Source: Eurosta solidaginis (taxonomy: Eukaryota > Arthropoda > Insecta > Diptera > Tephritidae). From it: a DNA stretch of 64,000 bases. Position 1 is the first letter of the stretch. Each line of letters begins with the position of its first letter. Positions 1 to 15,300 of this stretch are shown here, in pieces. The stretch covers positions 273,074,662 to 273,138,661 of the forward strand of contig NC_090322.1 in NCBI RefSeq assembly GCF_040869045.1, in the 5' to 3' direction. The position numbers were made by a program, and so were the translations under genes. Below the pieces are notes generated by a model. It worked only from the letters and a program-made list of their open reading frames with translations, did not search any database and was not told the origin of the DNA.

Positions 1-149
1 TTATATGCGCGTTTGTTTGTGAGCGACACTTCCACAATTATAATTGCATATCTCAGATAAGATACATATCTGCATGTGTTTGTACGTTGCTTCTCTGCTG
101 CGTGTACGTACATATGTGTAGTCATAATGATTGAATTATTGATGTGACT

Positions 150-1483
150 TGAATGTGATTAGCATCGGCTTAGAGATGATAGAATCCCCTTAGTGCTGCT
201 AATATTTGTTACAATATATATACCACCGATCTCTATGATTTTTTGAGACAACAATATATGCTATATACGTAAGCATTTGGTGAAATTTGAAGTTTCTAGC
301 TGTTAAAATGGGGCAGAAATTGCGCAAAATTTCTTATCTGAACAATCGGTTATATGAGATATATACTATATATACTACCGATCTCAATGATTTTTTGAGA
401 CAACAATATATGCTATATACGTAAGCATTTGGTGAAATTTGAAGTTTTTAGCTGTTAAAATGGGGCAGAAATTGCGTAAAGTTTCTTATCTGAACAATCG
501 GTTATATGAGATATATACTATCTCAATGATTTTTTGAGACAACAATATATGCTAGAGACGTAAGCATTTGGTAAAATTTGAAGTTTCTAGCTGTTAAAAT
601 GGGGCAGAAATTGCGCAAAGTTTCTTATCTGAAAATCTATGATATATTAGAATAAAAATCACCAAGTTTAACGTTTTTATATTGGGAATTAAGGGAGAAA
701 TGACAAAAATATTTCTATTTGATCGATCGGTTGTATGGGATATATATTATATATAGCTCCGATCGAAATGATTTTTTCATGAAATCTTCTATTATATATT
801 AGAATAAATATCACCAAGTTTAACGTTTTTATATTGGAAATTAAGGGATAAATGGCTAAAAATTTTTCTATCTGAACGATCGGTTGTATGGGCTATATAT
901 TATATATAGCTCCGATCGAAATGATTTTTTCATGAAATCGTCTATGATATATTAGAATAAATATCACCAAGTTTAACATTTTTATATTGGAAATTAAGGG
1001 AGAAATTGCCAAAAATCTTTCTCTCTGAACGATCGGTTGTATGGGATATATACTATATATAGCTCCGATCAAAGTGAAATTTTCAGGATATCTTCTATGA
1101 TATATTAGAATATATATCACCGAGTTTCACGTTTATACTTTCTAATTGCGGCAGAAATGACCAAAATCGTCTTATCTCAACGATCGGTTGTATGGGAGAT
1201 ATATGTTGTAGTGGTCCGATCCTACCGGATCCGACAAATGTCTAATATAATACAAAAATGCATCCTTGTGCCAAATTTCATTGAGATATTTCAAAATTTG
1301 TGGGAATAGTTTGCGTTCAAACAGACAGACGGACGGACAGACGGACATGGCTATATCAACTCAGTTCGTCGCCCTGATTAATTCGGTATACTTAATAGTG
1401 AGTCTATCTTCTATATTTCTCAACGTTACAAACATCGGACCAAAGTTAATATACCATTTCATGTTCATGAAAGGTATAAAAAT
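150..1483 (+). mobile_element. HINE/DINE-1-like non-autonomous element with internal tandem units (copy 1, 5' end unclear)
   Basis: The stretch consists of diverged units of about 150 bp, each containing a run like 'cgatctctatgatttttt', then 'gtaagcatttggtgaaattt', then an AT palindrome. It ends with a (GACGGACA)n tract near 1322-1347 and the terminal motif 'ttcatgaaaggtata' near 1463-1477. The (GTCY)n tract and subterminal inverted motif are the known signature of Helentron-associated interspersed elements (DINE-1/HINE). The same family is complete at 26928-28425. No protein-coding capacity is visible; short open stretches here are chance. The 5' terminus was not found, and the first ~150 bases of the window show nothing I recognise. 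Confidence 0.6.
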
Positions 1484-2668
1484 ACGTAGGTACTTTGTGT
1501 GAGGATACAAAGCTTCACGTTTTTTGTGGCATGCATGTAAAAACTATGACTACGAATCACGTATTTCAAAAATATATGACGTAAACGTAACTATTTGATG
1601 AAATTTGATGAATTTTGAAGCTTCTAGCCGTAAAAAGGGGCAAAAATGACAGTTTATATGGGGTATATAATATATATACCACCGATCTCTATGATTTTTT
1701 TTCAGACAACAATATATGCTATATACGTAAGCATTTGGTGAAATTTGAAGCTTCTAGCTGTAAAAACGGGGCAGAAGTTGCGCAAAGTTTCTTATCTGAA
1801 CAATCGGTTGTATGAGATATATACTATGTATACCACCGATCTCAATGATTTTTTCAGACATTTGGTGAAATTTGAAGCTTCTACCTGTTAAAATGGGCCT
1901 GAAATTGCAAAAAAATATATATATATACTATATATACCATCATATATATATTATGTATATCACCGATCTCTATCATTTTTTACACAACAATATATACTAT
2001 ATACGTAAGCAATCGGTGAAATTTGAAGCTTATAGCTCTTAAAATAGGACAGTAATTACGAAAAGTTTCTTATCTGAACAATCGGTTGTGGGGGATATAT
2101 ACTATATATACGACCGATCTCATCAATTTTTTCAGACAAAAATATGTGCTATATACGTAAGCCTCTAGCTCTTAAAATAGGGCAGTAATTACGAAAAGTT
2201 TCTTATCTGAACAATCGGTTGTTGGGGATATATACTATATATACGACCGATCTCATCAATTTTTTCAGACAACCATATGTGCAATATACGAAAGTATATG
2301 GTGAAGTTTAAAGCTTCAATCTGTTAAATTGAGGAAGATATGACAAAAATCCTCTTTTTCTGAAAAATCGGTTGTATGGAGGATATATGCTATAGTCGTC
2401 CGATCCGGCCGGTTCCGACGAATGTCTAATCGGACATCCAAATACACCCTCTCACCAAATTTTATCAAGATATCTCAAAAATTGAGGGACTAGTTTGCAT
2501 CAAACAGACAGACGGACAGACGGACATGGCTAAATCAACTCAGCTCTTCATCGTGATTATTTCGGTATACTTAATGGTGGGTCTATCTATTTTCCTTTAA
2601 GGACTTACAATTTTGGGTTTCGTGACGAAATTAACATACCATTTCATTTTCATGAAAGGTATAAATAT
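1484..2668 (+). mobile_element. HINE/DINE-1-like element, second head-to-tail copy
   Basis: It follows copy 1 directly and starts with 'taggtactttgtgtgagg', a sequence found inside the complete family member at about 27112. This copy therefore begins mid-element. It repeats the ~150-bp units, has a (GACAGACGGACA) tract at about 2504-2525, and ends in 'catgaaaggtata' near 2651. The head-to-tail order suggests an internal tandem duplication rather than two separate insertions. It lies in the intron just upstream of the first visible ARFGEF3 exon. Confidence 0.55.
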
Positions 2669-2721
2669 ACGATATTGATGTTCTTTTCCGGTGGTAATAA
2701 TTACTTTTGTATATTTTATAG

Positions 2722-3362
2722 CGTATTATCAAAGACGAACGATTTTACATTGGTTTAGAACCGGAGGACGACTCAGTTTGGCTGCCTTCTCAGCTGTTGC
2801 GTGCTACTAGTGGAATTTTGCCCACAAATAGTAGTGAAGACACTGTTATCAACGTGCTACGCCTCTTTTTGGCTATGGCTTGTTCGCCGGCATGTACACT
2901 AAACGGGCGCCTTCTAATTGAAACACTCTCACGATGTGGTGAATGTTGGGAATTGGGATCACGGGCTACCAAAGCCGCTTCCTTGGCAGCAGCATCACAA
3001 TGCTTGCGTACATTTTGTGCATTCCTCATTGAAGAAGCTGAAGAAGTAAAAAAGACGGCACCGCCTGGTCTTATGACTCAGGCACAAGCATCAGCAGTAT
3101 ACAATGAAGTTATACCGGTAATGCAGTGGTTATGTAGTCGTTTGGTTGAACCGACTGTTAATAGTTCACCAAATAAAAATGCTGGAAATAATTGCTCGCT
3201 TTTTTTGACGGAATGTATATTGACCTTAACGTCTGCTCTACCTCGAAATGTTCATGCAAATCCACATTTTACATCATTTTTATGGCAAAAGTTTTGTCCA
3301 ACGTTAGCAGCAGCATTAGGATCGCCAGGGCGTATTAATTTGGATAAAAAATTTACATACAA
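2722..3362 (+). CDS. ARFGEF3: ARFGEF3-like exon A (N-terminal DCB-like region)
   Basis: The acceptor 'tattttatag' ends at 2721, and the donor 'caa|gtaagt' follows 3362. It carries 213 codons plus two bases, beginning RIIKDERFYIGLEP, which corresponds to 'LSEERFVSMETD' near residue 75 of vertebrate BIG3. The helical repeats 'NVLRLFLAMACSPACTLNG' and 'KFCPTLAAALGSPG' match the DCB-like N-terminal region. Codon use is normal and there are no breaks. Confidence 0.93.
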
Positions 3363-6300
3363 GTAAGTGTGCATCATACATGCCGCATACATTAGGCTGG
3401 ATTGAAAAAAAGTTGCAAAACAAAATTTTTAAATTAAATTTTTTTTTGTTTTTAAATTTACATACACTTTTTTAGGGGCGGACTTTTGCAACTTTTTTTC
3501 GACCGTCTTGCACATCGATATTAATAATTTATATTCGCTTTATTAGAGATGCACTGAATATGATTGAAAATGAAGCACGCGGGTTTTTTACTGGTGCTGG
3601 CTTGGATGGTCCTCAAGCCCGATGTGTGTACTTGACTGGTATTCAATTGTTGAGAATCGCAGGAGCGTATGGTTCATTAAGACCAATGTTGGAGGCATTG
3701 TTTCATCGTATGCTTTTGTTGCCAGCACCACAAAATCGCACTGAACCACTTAAGTGTGTTCGTGAAATACTGAAAAGCCCCGAACGACTAATTGATTTAT
3801 CGGTTATACTTTATGGTGATAAAAATACCGGTCAGGGATGCAGCGATGAGATGGCATTATTTCGATTGTAAGCTTATCTGGACATATTGTTTGAAACACA
3901 AAAATAGCAGCAAAAATATTTAACAAATTTATTAGGGGGACTCATGATAGCATATAAACTTATAAGGTGTAAAATTATATCCATTTACACACGCGGTTAT
4001 ATGAACGCACCTAGTAATACTCTTGATAAACTTGATTGTTTTTCAGCTGTATTATTTCCAAAAAAAATTTTTTGATTGTTATACAAATTAAAAAATACCA
4101 AGATTAAGTGAAAAATCAAATCTAAAGGCCTTTACTTGCTGATGTTGGAGATTTTTGATGAAAATGCCGTCTGTAATGTCTGCAAGGTTGCATTCCTTTG
4201 AGTTTACCGCGTTTACACAATGAAATGTGCGCGTAAATTTATACAAATTGTGTAAATGATTTTTCATACAAAATTTGACAGCTCGTGCGTAAACTAGATA
4301 AATTTATACGTTTACACACTTTATAAGGCATTTATACGGTTACATGAGTCCCCCTATTACTTCTTTTGTTTATTTTTCCTTAATTTAACAAAAAATTTAG
4401 TGAATTGTAGTATAACGAAAACTGTGCAAAGCAAAAAGGCTTCAGATAAGGCGAGTCCTTTTCGTGCGATTTTTTTAACATAATTCTGTGAGCTCTGCCT
4501 CCTCCAGATTATAAAAGAAAGCATAAAAACAAGGTCTTGTGGTACATGAAAACAAGACGAAGTACTTGCCGTCATCTAAGAAAAAATCGGCGCATTCGCG
4601 CCTTGGCAGCCACGCCACTGTTGACGGATATAAATTCGAGACCTTAAAGGATTTCGCCTATTTGGGACCAGCATTAACAACAAAAACATTGTCAGCTTAG
4701 AAATCAAACGGAGAATAACTATTGCTAATAAGTGCTACTTTGGATTGAGTAGGCAATTGAAAAGTAAAGTTCTCTCTCAACGAACAAAAATCACGCCCTA
4801 AAAGTCGCTGATCATACTTGTCCTGATGTATGACTCGGAATCATGGACGGTGTCGAAAGAAGATGTAATGGCTCTTTGAGTATTCGGGAGCAAAGTTCTC
4901 CGGAAGATTTATGGTCCAGTCCGTAATGGCAACGGCGAGTATCGAAGGAGGTATAATGATGAGTTGTATGAGCTTTACGCAGATATAACCAAAGTGCGAA
5001 TAAAAACCCTAAGGCTTCGCTCGCTAGCTCATTTTATTCGAATGGACGAAGACGCTCCAAGAAAGTATTTCAGTTGGCACCGAAGTTTGGAATAGAGGAA
5101 GGGGTATACATCCACTAAGTTGGTGAGTTGATACTCCCATTTGGTCACAGCTGTCGCGAATCAGGGACTGGCGTGACTTTTTACAAAGCGGGGAAAAACG
5201 CTTAGGCGGTTAAGCGCCAATTAATGACATTGATGTGCAAATCAATTCCAAAAACCTTTTCGAAAAAATTCCAATTCGAGTCTCAAAATTTGCAATGATT
5301 TTTGGCAATTTTTTTCGTAGAAAATTTAAAACTAATGAAAAAAAAATTGTAAGAGATTCAAAACTGGTCTCGTATTACGTTTACGATCAATGATCGAAAC
5401 TCATTTTTGAAATCACAATAGCATGGGGAATTAATGACATATGTGAACTACCGACAATTAGTACTCCTTAGATTCATAATTTATTAGAATTTTTAGAAAT
5501 AGTTTGACAGTTGCATAGTTATTGTTTAAATGAAAATGGGTTTCAGTCATGGATGATCGTAAAAAGTAATACGGACCCTGGATACTCGTAAGTCGTCGCG
5601 CCAAGTATTAATTAACTGATTAATAATTTTTGTTACTATTTTTGTGTCCAAAAATTAAGCATACATATAATGATTTGTCTTAGTATAATAATACATTTAT
5701 AAAAAAAAACCTTAGGATGATCGATGCAATGGAAGAGTGCGCTTACAGCGTAAATTCTGGTTCTGGTGCAGAGGCTGCTCTTCAAGCGAGTGTAGAATGT
5801 ATGGTGGCACTATTGGATAGTTTACAAATCCTTTGCAGTGGTGAACTAACGGAATCAATGATAAGCGATCAGGTGATAAGAATTTAAATACATAAATAAA
5901 TATAGTTACACTAGCTGAGTCCAAAAAAAGTGGCAAACGACCACCCTTTAGTTTGGAGCTTATGCCGAGACAAAGCTAAAAAACATTTTTGAAAGCTGCC
6001 GGAAAGCTCAAATGGACATTAGATGGAGGGTTTAATTTATTGGAATGCTTCCGAATTTTTCGATGGCGAAATGCATTTCCGCATGACGTGACTTTGTTCG
6101 CGGGTGTTTTAAACAAACCGATTAACGAGTGCGCGTTTAAATTACACTTCCGGGAGAACTGTAATGTTTGCGGATAAGAGAAAATCGAAATCTAGGTTGC
6201 AGTGCCCAGTTAGCGGCACCAGATAGAATTTAGCCACTTGAAACGGCAGCAGGTTGAATTATGTTCTTTATTCAAAAGTTGTTTTCTTTTATACAAAATT

Positions 6301-9300
6301 TTTATGAGCTAAAATACTTACTTACACTAATACCTACAAACTAAGTATTACACACATATACGTTCAATTCAGTTCCCTGGGAACTGCATTTTAAGCATAA
6401 TTAAAATTGGCTGTGGAATGTGCAACACAAGCACAAATGAATCATGTTAATAATTTGTCTACAGGTAAAGGCTTGTCGTGAGCAAGCTCTAAACAGTGGC
6501 ATACCAAGGCTCAGGTTACCATATGATGCACGGTGTACAAAATGTATCTTTGTACAAATTAATGAATGTGTCAATGGAATCTCATGCCGTACCAAAGCGA
6601 GCCAAAATATACGCACAATTGTATGTATATGTATGTAAGAGTCAATATATTTTAAGACATTCCAAAACGGGTTGAAATATATATTTGTACAAATGAATGA
6701 ATAACTTAATGAGTGAATGCTACACCATCCGCCTTTGAAAGTGTAGACATATATAATTTTGTGCACGAATTAGCTATGGCTACTCAAGTTAGGTTAATGG
6801 TTTTGACTCCGTTTGTGCTTACTTTGCTTGTTGGGGTTTTTTTTTTTTGGTGTGATATTTAGCTTTATTTCCAAAGAATAGTTTACATCTGTTTTTTTTT
6901 TGTCTCTTTTGTTTTGTTTTATTATTGTGTTTTTCTTTTGCATACAATATAAATTTTCTTTTTGTTTATAAAGTTAAAGTGCTCTTATTCTATGAGTTTA
7001 AGTCTATTTTTATGTATTACAACTTTCTTATTTTTATTAGTTTGATTTATGTTTTCTATGTTTCTATTTTCTACATTGTTTTTATCGATCTTTTCTACCT
7101 TATAGGGAATTAATGTAAAATTATTGTTTTCATCGATATTTACTACTCTAAAGGATCCTTTATACCTACTATCTAACTTATGCCCTGATTCATTTTTTAC
7201 TAACACTAAATTTCCCAAATTTATTTCTTTATATTGTGTTTTCCTATCATAACTCATTTTTTGTTTTTCCTTAGCCTGTTTTGCTAATTTATATGCTCTG
7301 TCTTCCGCTATTTGTAACCTATACTTAATTTCTTTGTCGTAAGCCTCAGAATTGTATAATGGGCTTACTGTGTTTTCTCTTAAAAATTCGTAAGTCTGGG
7401 GTTTTTTGGCAAATACTTGTTCGTATGGACAGTAATTATGAACGGTAGATGGGGTAGTATTGTAACAATACGCAAAATATTTAAGATATTCATCCCAATC
7501 ATTTTTGTCAATGGATATGTAGGAACGTACGTATTCATTGAATGTTCTATGACTACGTTCAACTGTGCCAAAAGTTTGATGGTGGTAGGGTATTAACGTC
7601 TTATGGTTTATTTTTAGAAGCTTGAATAATTCTTCGAATAAGCTATTTTTATATTCGCTTCTCATATCCGTTATAATTGCCTTCATGCAACCATAAACCA
7701 GGATAAAATTTTCGAATATCGCTTTGGCTATTGTTTTTGCGTGTTTGCTGGGTATTGGTATTGCAACCAAATACTTAGTCAAGTCACATACTATAGTAAC
7801 TGCATATTCATTTCCATTTTCCGTTATGGGAAGAGGGCTTGTCGTATCTATTTGTACTGTGTCGAACGCTTTTGTGGGCGTTTCGGTTATAATCATAGGC
7901 TCTTTCAAATTTTTAATTATTTTATTTTTATTACAATGAGGGCATTTTTTGATATATTTTCTGATATCATTTTTCATTCCTTTCCAATAGTATTTTTGTT
8001 TTATTTTATTTATCAATTTATCATGCGATTTATTCCTGGGTGGCCACCAAAAACAGGAACGTCATGAAATTTATGAAGAATTTCTTTAATTTTTCCATTA
8101 CTTGTCAGATCCATAACTTCTGGAGTTAATGCTATAATTAGATTTTTGAGAACTTTGGTACCAATTTCTTTAAATGTGTCTACCTGGGTATAATTATCTT
8201 TAAACAATTTGTCTCCTAAGGACAACTGTATTTTTCTAATTCCTAAATTGCCGGCTTCTTTCATAAGCCTGGCAAAGAATTGACCTAAGTCAATCTTCGC
8301 CTCAACAATTAGATTTTTATACTCAGTTGAGCAGAGCTCACAGATAACGGTTGGATGTACAGGTATAAAGGAATCGAGATAGATATAGACTTCCATATAT
8401 CAAAATCATCAGTATCGAAAAAAAATTTGATTGAGTCATGTCCGTCCGTCCGTCTGTCCGTTAACACGATAACTTGAGTAAATTTTGAGGTATCTTGATG
8501 AAATTTGGTATGTAGATTCCTGGGCACTCATCTCAGATCGCTATTTAAAATGAACTATATCGGACTATAACCACGCCCACTTTTTCGATATCGAAAATTT
8601 CGAAAAACCGAAAAAATGCGATAATTCATTGCCAAAGGCGGTTAAAGCGATGAAACTTGGTAGATGGGTTGATGTTATGACGCAGAATAGAAAATTAGTA
8701 AGATTTTGGACAATGGGCGTGGCACCGCCCACTTTTACAAGAAGGTAATTTAAAAGTTAGCAAACTGTAATTTGGGAGTCGTTGAAGATATCATGATGAA
8801 ATTTGGCAGGAACGTTACTACTATTACTGTATATGTGCTAAATAAAAATTAGCAATATTGGATGAAGAACACGCCCACTTTTTAAAAAAATTTTTTTTTT
8901 AATTCTAATTTTAACAAAAAATTTAATATCTTTACTGTATATAAGTAAATTAAGTCAAAATTAAACTCCAGTAATGATATGATGCAACAAAATACAAAAA
9001 TAAAAGAAAATTTCAAAATGGGTGTGGCTCCGCCCATTTTAATTTAGTTTGTCTAGAACACTTTTAATGCCATAAGTCGAACAAAAATTTACCAATCCTT
9101 CTCAAATTTGGTAGAGGCATAGATTCTATGGCGGTAACTGTTCTCTGTGAAAATGGGCGAAATCGGTGGAAGCCACGACCAGTTTTTATACACAGTCCAC
9201 CGTCTGTCCTTCCGCTCGGCCGTTAACACAATAACTTGAGCAAAAACCGATATATCTTTACTAAACTTAGCCCACGTACTTATCTGAACTCACTTTATCT

Positions 9301-12300
9301 TGGTATAAAAAATGGCCGAAATCCGACCATAACCACGCCCATTTTATCGATATCGAAAATTACGAAAAATGAAAAAAATGCCATAATTCTATACCAAATA
9401 CGAAAAAAGGGATGAAACATGGTAACTGGATTGGTTTATTGACGCAAAATATAACTTTGGAAAAAACTTTGTAAAATGGGTGTGACACCTACCATATTAA
9501 GTAGAAGAAAATGAAAAAGTTCTACAAGGCGAAATCAACAGCCCTTGGAATCTTGGCAGGAATACTGTTAGTGGTATTGCATATATAAATAAATTAGCAG
9601 TACCCGACAGATGATTTTCTGGATCACCTGGTCCACATTTTGGTCGATATCGCGAGAACGCCTTCACATATACATCTAAGGGCCACTCGCTTTTAAAACC
9701 CTCATTAATACCTTTAATTTGATATCCATATCGTACAAACATATTCTAGAGTCACCCCTGGCCCACCCTAATGGCGATATCTCGAAAAGGCGTCCACATA
9801 TAGACCTAATGCCCACTCCCTCTTAAAATGCTCAGCAACACCTTTCGTTTGATACCCATATCGTACAAACATTCTAGAGTCACCCCTGGCCCACCCTAAT
9901 GGCGATATCTCGAAAAGGCGTCCACCTATAGACCTAATGTCCACTCCCTCTTAAAATGCTCAGTAACACCTTTCGTTTGATACCCATATCGTACAAACAT
10001 TCTAGAGTCACCCCTGGCCCACCCTAATGGCGATATCTCGAAAAGGCGTCCACCTATAGACCTAATGCCCACTTCCTCTTAAAATGCTCAGTAACACATT
10101 TCGTTTGATACCCATATCGTACAAACATTCTAGAGTCACCCCTGGCCCACCCTAATGGCGATATCTCGAAAAGGCGTCCACCTATAGACCTAATGCCCAC
10201 TCCCTCTTAAAATGCTCAGTAACACCTTTCCTTTTATACCCATATCGTACAAACATTCTAGAGTCACCCTTGGTCCACCTTTATGGCGATATCTCGAAAA
10301 GGCGTCCACCTATAGAACTAAGGATTACTCCCTTTTAAAATACTCATTACTACCTTTCATTTGATACCCATATCGTACAAACACATTCTAGAGTCACCCC
10401 TGGCCCACCCTAATGGCGATATCTCGAAAAGGCGTCCACCTATAGACCTAATGCCCACTCCCTCTTAAAATGCTCAGTAACACCTTTCGTTTGATACCCA
10501 TATCGTACAAACATTCTAGAGTCACCCCTGGCCCACCCTAATGGCGATATCTCGAAAAGGCGTCCACCTATAGACCTAAAGCCCACTCCCTCTTAAAATG
10601 CTCAGTAACACCTTTCGTTTGATACCCATATCGTACAAACACATTCTAGAGTCACCCCTGGTCCACCCTAATGACGATATCTCGAAAAGACCTCATGCCC
10701 ACTCCCTCTTAAAATGCTCAGTAACACCTTTCGTTTGATACCCATATCGTACAAACATTCTAGAGTCACCCTTGGTCCACCTTTATGGCGATATCTCGAA
10801 AAGGCGTCTACCTATAGAACTAAGGATTACTCCCTTTTAAAATACTCATTACCATCTTTCATTTGATACCCATATCATACAAACACATTCTAGAGTCACC
10901 CCTGGCCCACCCTAATGGCGACATTTCGAAAAGGCGTCCACCTATAGACCTAATGCCCACTCCCTCTTAAAATGCTCAGTAACACTTTTCGTTTGATACC
11001 CATATCGTACAAACATTCTAGAGTCACCCCTGGCCCACCCTAATGGCGATATCTCGAAAAGGCGTCCACCTATAGACCTAATGCCCACTCCCTCTTAAAA
11101 TGCTCAGTAACACCTTTCATTTGATTCCCATATCGTACAAACACATTCTAGAGACACCCCTGGTCCACCTTTATGGCGATATCTCGAAACGGCGTCCACC
11201 TATGGAACTAAGGATCACTCCTTTTCAAAATACTCATTAACAGCTTTCATTTGATACCCATATCGTACAAACATATTCTAGAGTCACCCCTGGCCCACCC
11301 TAATGACGATATCTCGAAAAGACCTCATGCCCACTCCCTCTTAAAATGCTCAGTAACACCTTTCGTTTGACACCCATATCGTACAAACATTCTGGTGACT
11401 CTACCAGTCCACCTTTATGGCGATATCTCGAAAAGGCGTCCACCTATAGAACTAAGGATTACTCCCTTTTAAAATACTCATTACCATCTTTCATTTGATA
11501 TCCATATCATACAAACACATTCTAGAGTCACCCCTGGCCCACCCTAATGGCGACATTTCGAAAAGGCGTCCACCGATAGACCTAAGGCCCACTCCCTCTT
11601 AAAATGCTCAGTAACACCTTTCATTTGATACCAATATCGTACAAACAAATTCTAGAGTCAGCCCTGGTCCACCTTTATGGCGATATCCCTAAATGGCGTC
11701 CATCCATAGAACTATGGCCTACTCTCTCTTAAAATACTCTTTAATACCTTCCATTTGATACACATGTCATACAACCACATTCCAGGGTTACCCTAGATTC
11801 ATTTTCCTACATGGTGATTTTCCTTATTTTGTCTCCATAGCTCTCAACTGAGTATGTAATGTTCGGTTACACCTGAACTTAGCCTTCCTTACTTGTTTAT
11901 ATTAATTTCGCAAAAATTTTTTTTTTCCTTTTTTGAAACGTAATTTCGGAGGATCGAAAACGAGCTGGACTAGTCTCTTTACTTCACATTTATTTAGCGC
12001 TTCAAATATTATTGGGTTCTCTTTGTGACTTTTTTTCTTCTTTTTTACTACTGGACTGTTTATTGTTATGATTTTTGTTAGTTTCCGACCTAGTCGTAAC
12101 TTTTAATATTCTACAAGCTTCTACCGATATTTGTTTTACTTCTTTAATATCTATGCGTGATAATGCGTCGCACAGTGGCGCCTCTGCCGTTAAAGGATGG
12201 CAAAAATCAAAAAAATCATGAAAGCGGTCGCTAAATCTAATACATGTTTCTAATAGAAAATTTTCCTGGGATCAAGAATATACAAATTTGTTCACAGAAA

Positions 12301-15300
12301 ATTATAGTTTACCAGGTAGAGCCGTTCAAAGTTGACCAATTTTCAACATTGGGAAAAATTTGAAATTTTTCTTCTTTTTCGTTGTATTTAAAATGGTTTT
12401 GTGAGTAAAGAGGGCGGCCGGTTGTCGTTTTCTTCTGTAGCTATTAAAGATAATTTAATTTAAGATTGAAACAAAAAAAAAAAATGTTTTTTTTTTTTGG
12501 AAAAAGTTGGCGGATATACCTCTTTTTCGAAATCCCTATTTTTAGGCCCTTTTTAAAACTTTGATGGAAAAAATAAAAAAATGTTAAAATATGTGCTCCG
12601 TCAAATTAACAGTAGTTATTTGTGAAATATTCAGTTACCTAAATTCATAAAGTCCAGTTGCGTCCAGCTGCAACTTCACTTTTTACATCAAATAAAGTTA
12701 AACAACCGTGGGCATAAATACGCGCCTGAGCAGGTATATATAATCCAGTACGCCCGTAAGGTCGTTTTTGTTATTGGAACTTGTTAAGAACATACCTTTT
12801 TATATTCAGTTGAGCAGAGCTCACAGAGTATATTACTTTGATTGGATAACGGTTGGTTGTACAGGTATAAAGGAATCGAGATAGATATAGACTTCTATAT
12901 ATCAAAATCATCAGTATCGAAAAAAAAATTCGATTGAGCCATGTCCGTCCGTCCGTCCGTCCGTCCGTCTGTCCGTTAACACGATAACTTGAGTAAATTT
13001 TGAGGTATCTTGATGAAATTTGGTATGTAGGTTCCTGGGCACTCATCTCAGATCGCTATTTAAAATGAACGATATCGGACAATAACCACGCCCACTTTTT
13101 CGATATCGAAAATTTCGAAAAATCGAAAAAGTGCGATAATTCATTACCAAATATGGATTAAGCGATGAAACTTGGTAGGTGAGTTGAAATTATGAATATA
13201 AAAATAGAAAAATAGTAAAATTTTGGCCCACTTTTAAAAGAAGGTAATTTAGAAGTTTTGCAAGCTGTAATTTGGCAGTCGTTGAAGATATCATGATGAA
13301 ATTTGGCAGGAACGTTACTCTTATTACTATATGTCTGCTTAATAAAAATTAGCAAAATCGGAGAACGACCACGCCCACTTTTTAAAATTATTATTTTTTA
13401 ATTCAAATTTTAAAAGAAAAGTTAATATCTTTACAGTATATAAGTAAATTATGTCAACATTCAACTCCAGTAATGATATGGCGCAGCAAAATACAAAAAT
13501 AAAAGAAAATTTCAAAATGGGCGTGGCCCCGCCCTTTTTCATTTAATTTGTCTAGGATACTTTTAATGCCATAAGTCGAACAAAAATTTACCAATCCTTG
13601 TGAAATTTGGTAGAGGCTTAGATTCTGGGACGATAACTGTTTTCTGTGAAAAAGGGCGAAATCGGTAGAAGCCACGCCCAGTTTTTATACACAGTCGACC
13701 GTCTGTCCTTCCGCTCGGCAGTTAACACGATAACTTGAGCAAAAATCGATATATCTTTACTAAACTCAGTTCACGTACTTATTTGAACTCACTTTATATT
13801 GGTGTAAAAAATGGCCGAAATCCGACTATGACCACGCCCACTTTTTCGATATCGAAAATTACAAAAAATGAAAAAATGCCATAACTATATACCAAATACG
13901 AAAAAAGGGATGAAACATGGTAGTTTTATTGGTCTATTGACGCAAAATATAACTTTAGAAAAAAATTTGGTAAAATGGGTGTGACACCTACCATATTAAG
14001 TAGAAGAAAATGAAAAAGTTTTGCAGGGCGAAATCAAAAGCCCTTGGAATCTTGGAAGGAATACTGTTCGTGGTATTACATATATAAATAAATTAGCGGT
14101 ACCCGACAGATGATGTTCTGGATCACCCTGGTCCACATTTTGGTTGATATCTCGAAAACGCCTTCACATATACATGTAAGGGCCACTCCCTTTTAAAACC
14201 CCCATTAATACCTTTAATTTGATACCCATATTGTACAAACACATTCTAGAGTCACCCCTGGTCCACGTTTATGGCGATATCTCGAAAAGGCGTCCACATA
14301 TAGAACTAAGGCCCACTCCTTTTTAAAATACTCATTAACACCTTTCATTTGATACCCATATCGTACAAACAAATTCTAGAGTCACCCCTGGTCCACCTTT
14401 ATGGCGATATTTCGAAAAGGCGTCCACCTATAGAACTAAGGCCCACTCCCTTTTAAAGTACTCATTAACACCTTTCATTTGATACCCATAACGTACAAAC
14501 GCATTCTAGAGTCACCCCTGGTCCACTTTTATAACGATATTCCGAAAAGGTGTCCACCTATAGAACTAAGGCCCACTCCCTTTTAAAACACTTATTAACA
14601 CCTTTCGTTTGATACCCATATTGTACAAACGCATTCTAGAGTCAACCCTGGTCCACTTTTATAACGATATTCCGAAAAGGCGTCCACCTATAGAACTAAG
14701 ACCCACTCCCTTTCAAAATGCTCATTAACACCTTTCATTTGATACTCATATCGTATAAACAAATTCTAGAGTCACCCCAGGTCCATCTTTATGGCGATAT
14801 CTCGAAACGGCGTCCATCTATAGAACGTAGGCCCACGCCCTTTTAAAATAATCATTAACACCTTTCATTTGATACCCATATAGTACAAACAAATTCTAGA
14901 GTCACCCCCGGTCCACCTTTATGGCAATATCTCGAAAAGGCGTCCACCTATAGAACTAAGGCCCACGCCCTTTTAAAATACTCATCAACACCTTTCATTT
15001 GATACACATATAGTACAAACAAATTCTAGAGTCACCCCTGGTCCATCTTTATGGCGATATCTCGAAACGGCGTCCACCTATAGAACTAAGGCACACTCCC
15101 TTTTAAAACACTTATTAACACCTTTCGTTTGATACCCATATTGTACAAACGCATTCTAGAGTCAACCCTGGTCCACTTTTATAACGATATTCTGAAAAGG
15201 CGTCCACCTATAGAACTAAGGCCCACTCCCTTTCAAAATACTCATTAACACCTTTCATTTGATACCCATATAGTACAAACAAATTTTAGAGTCACCCCTG

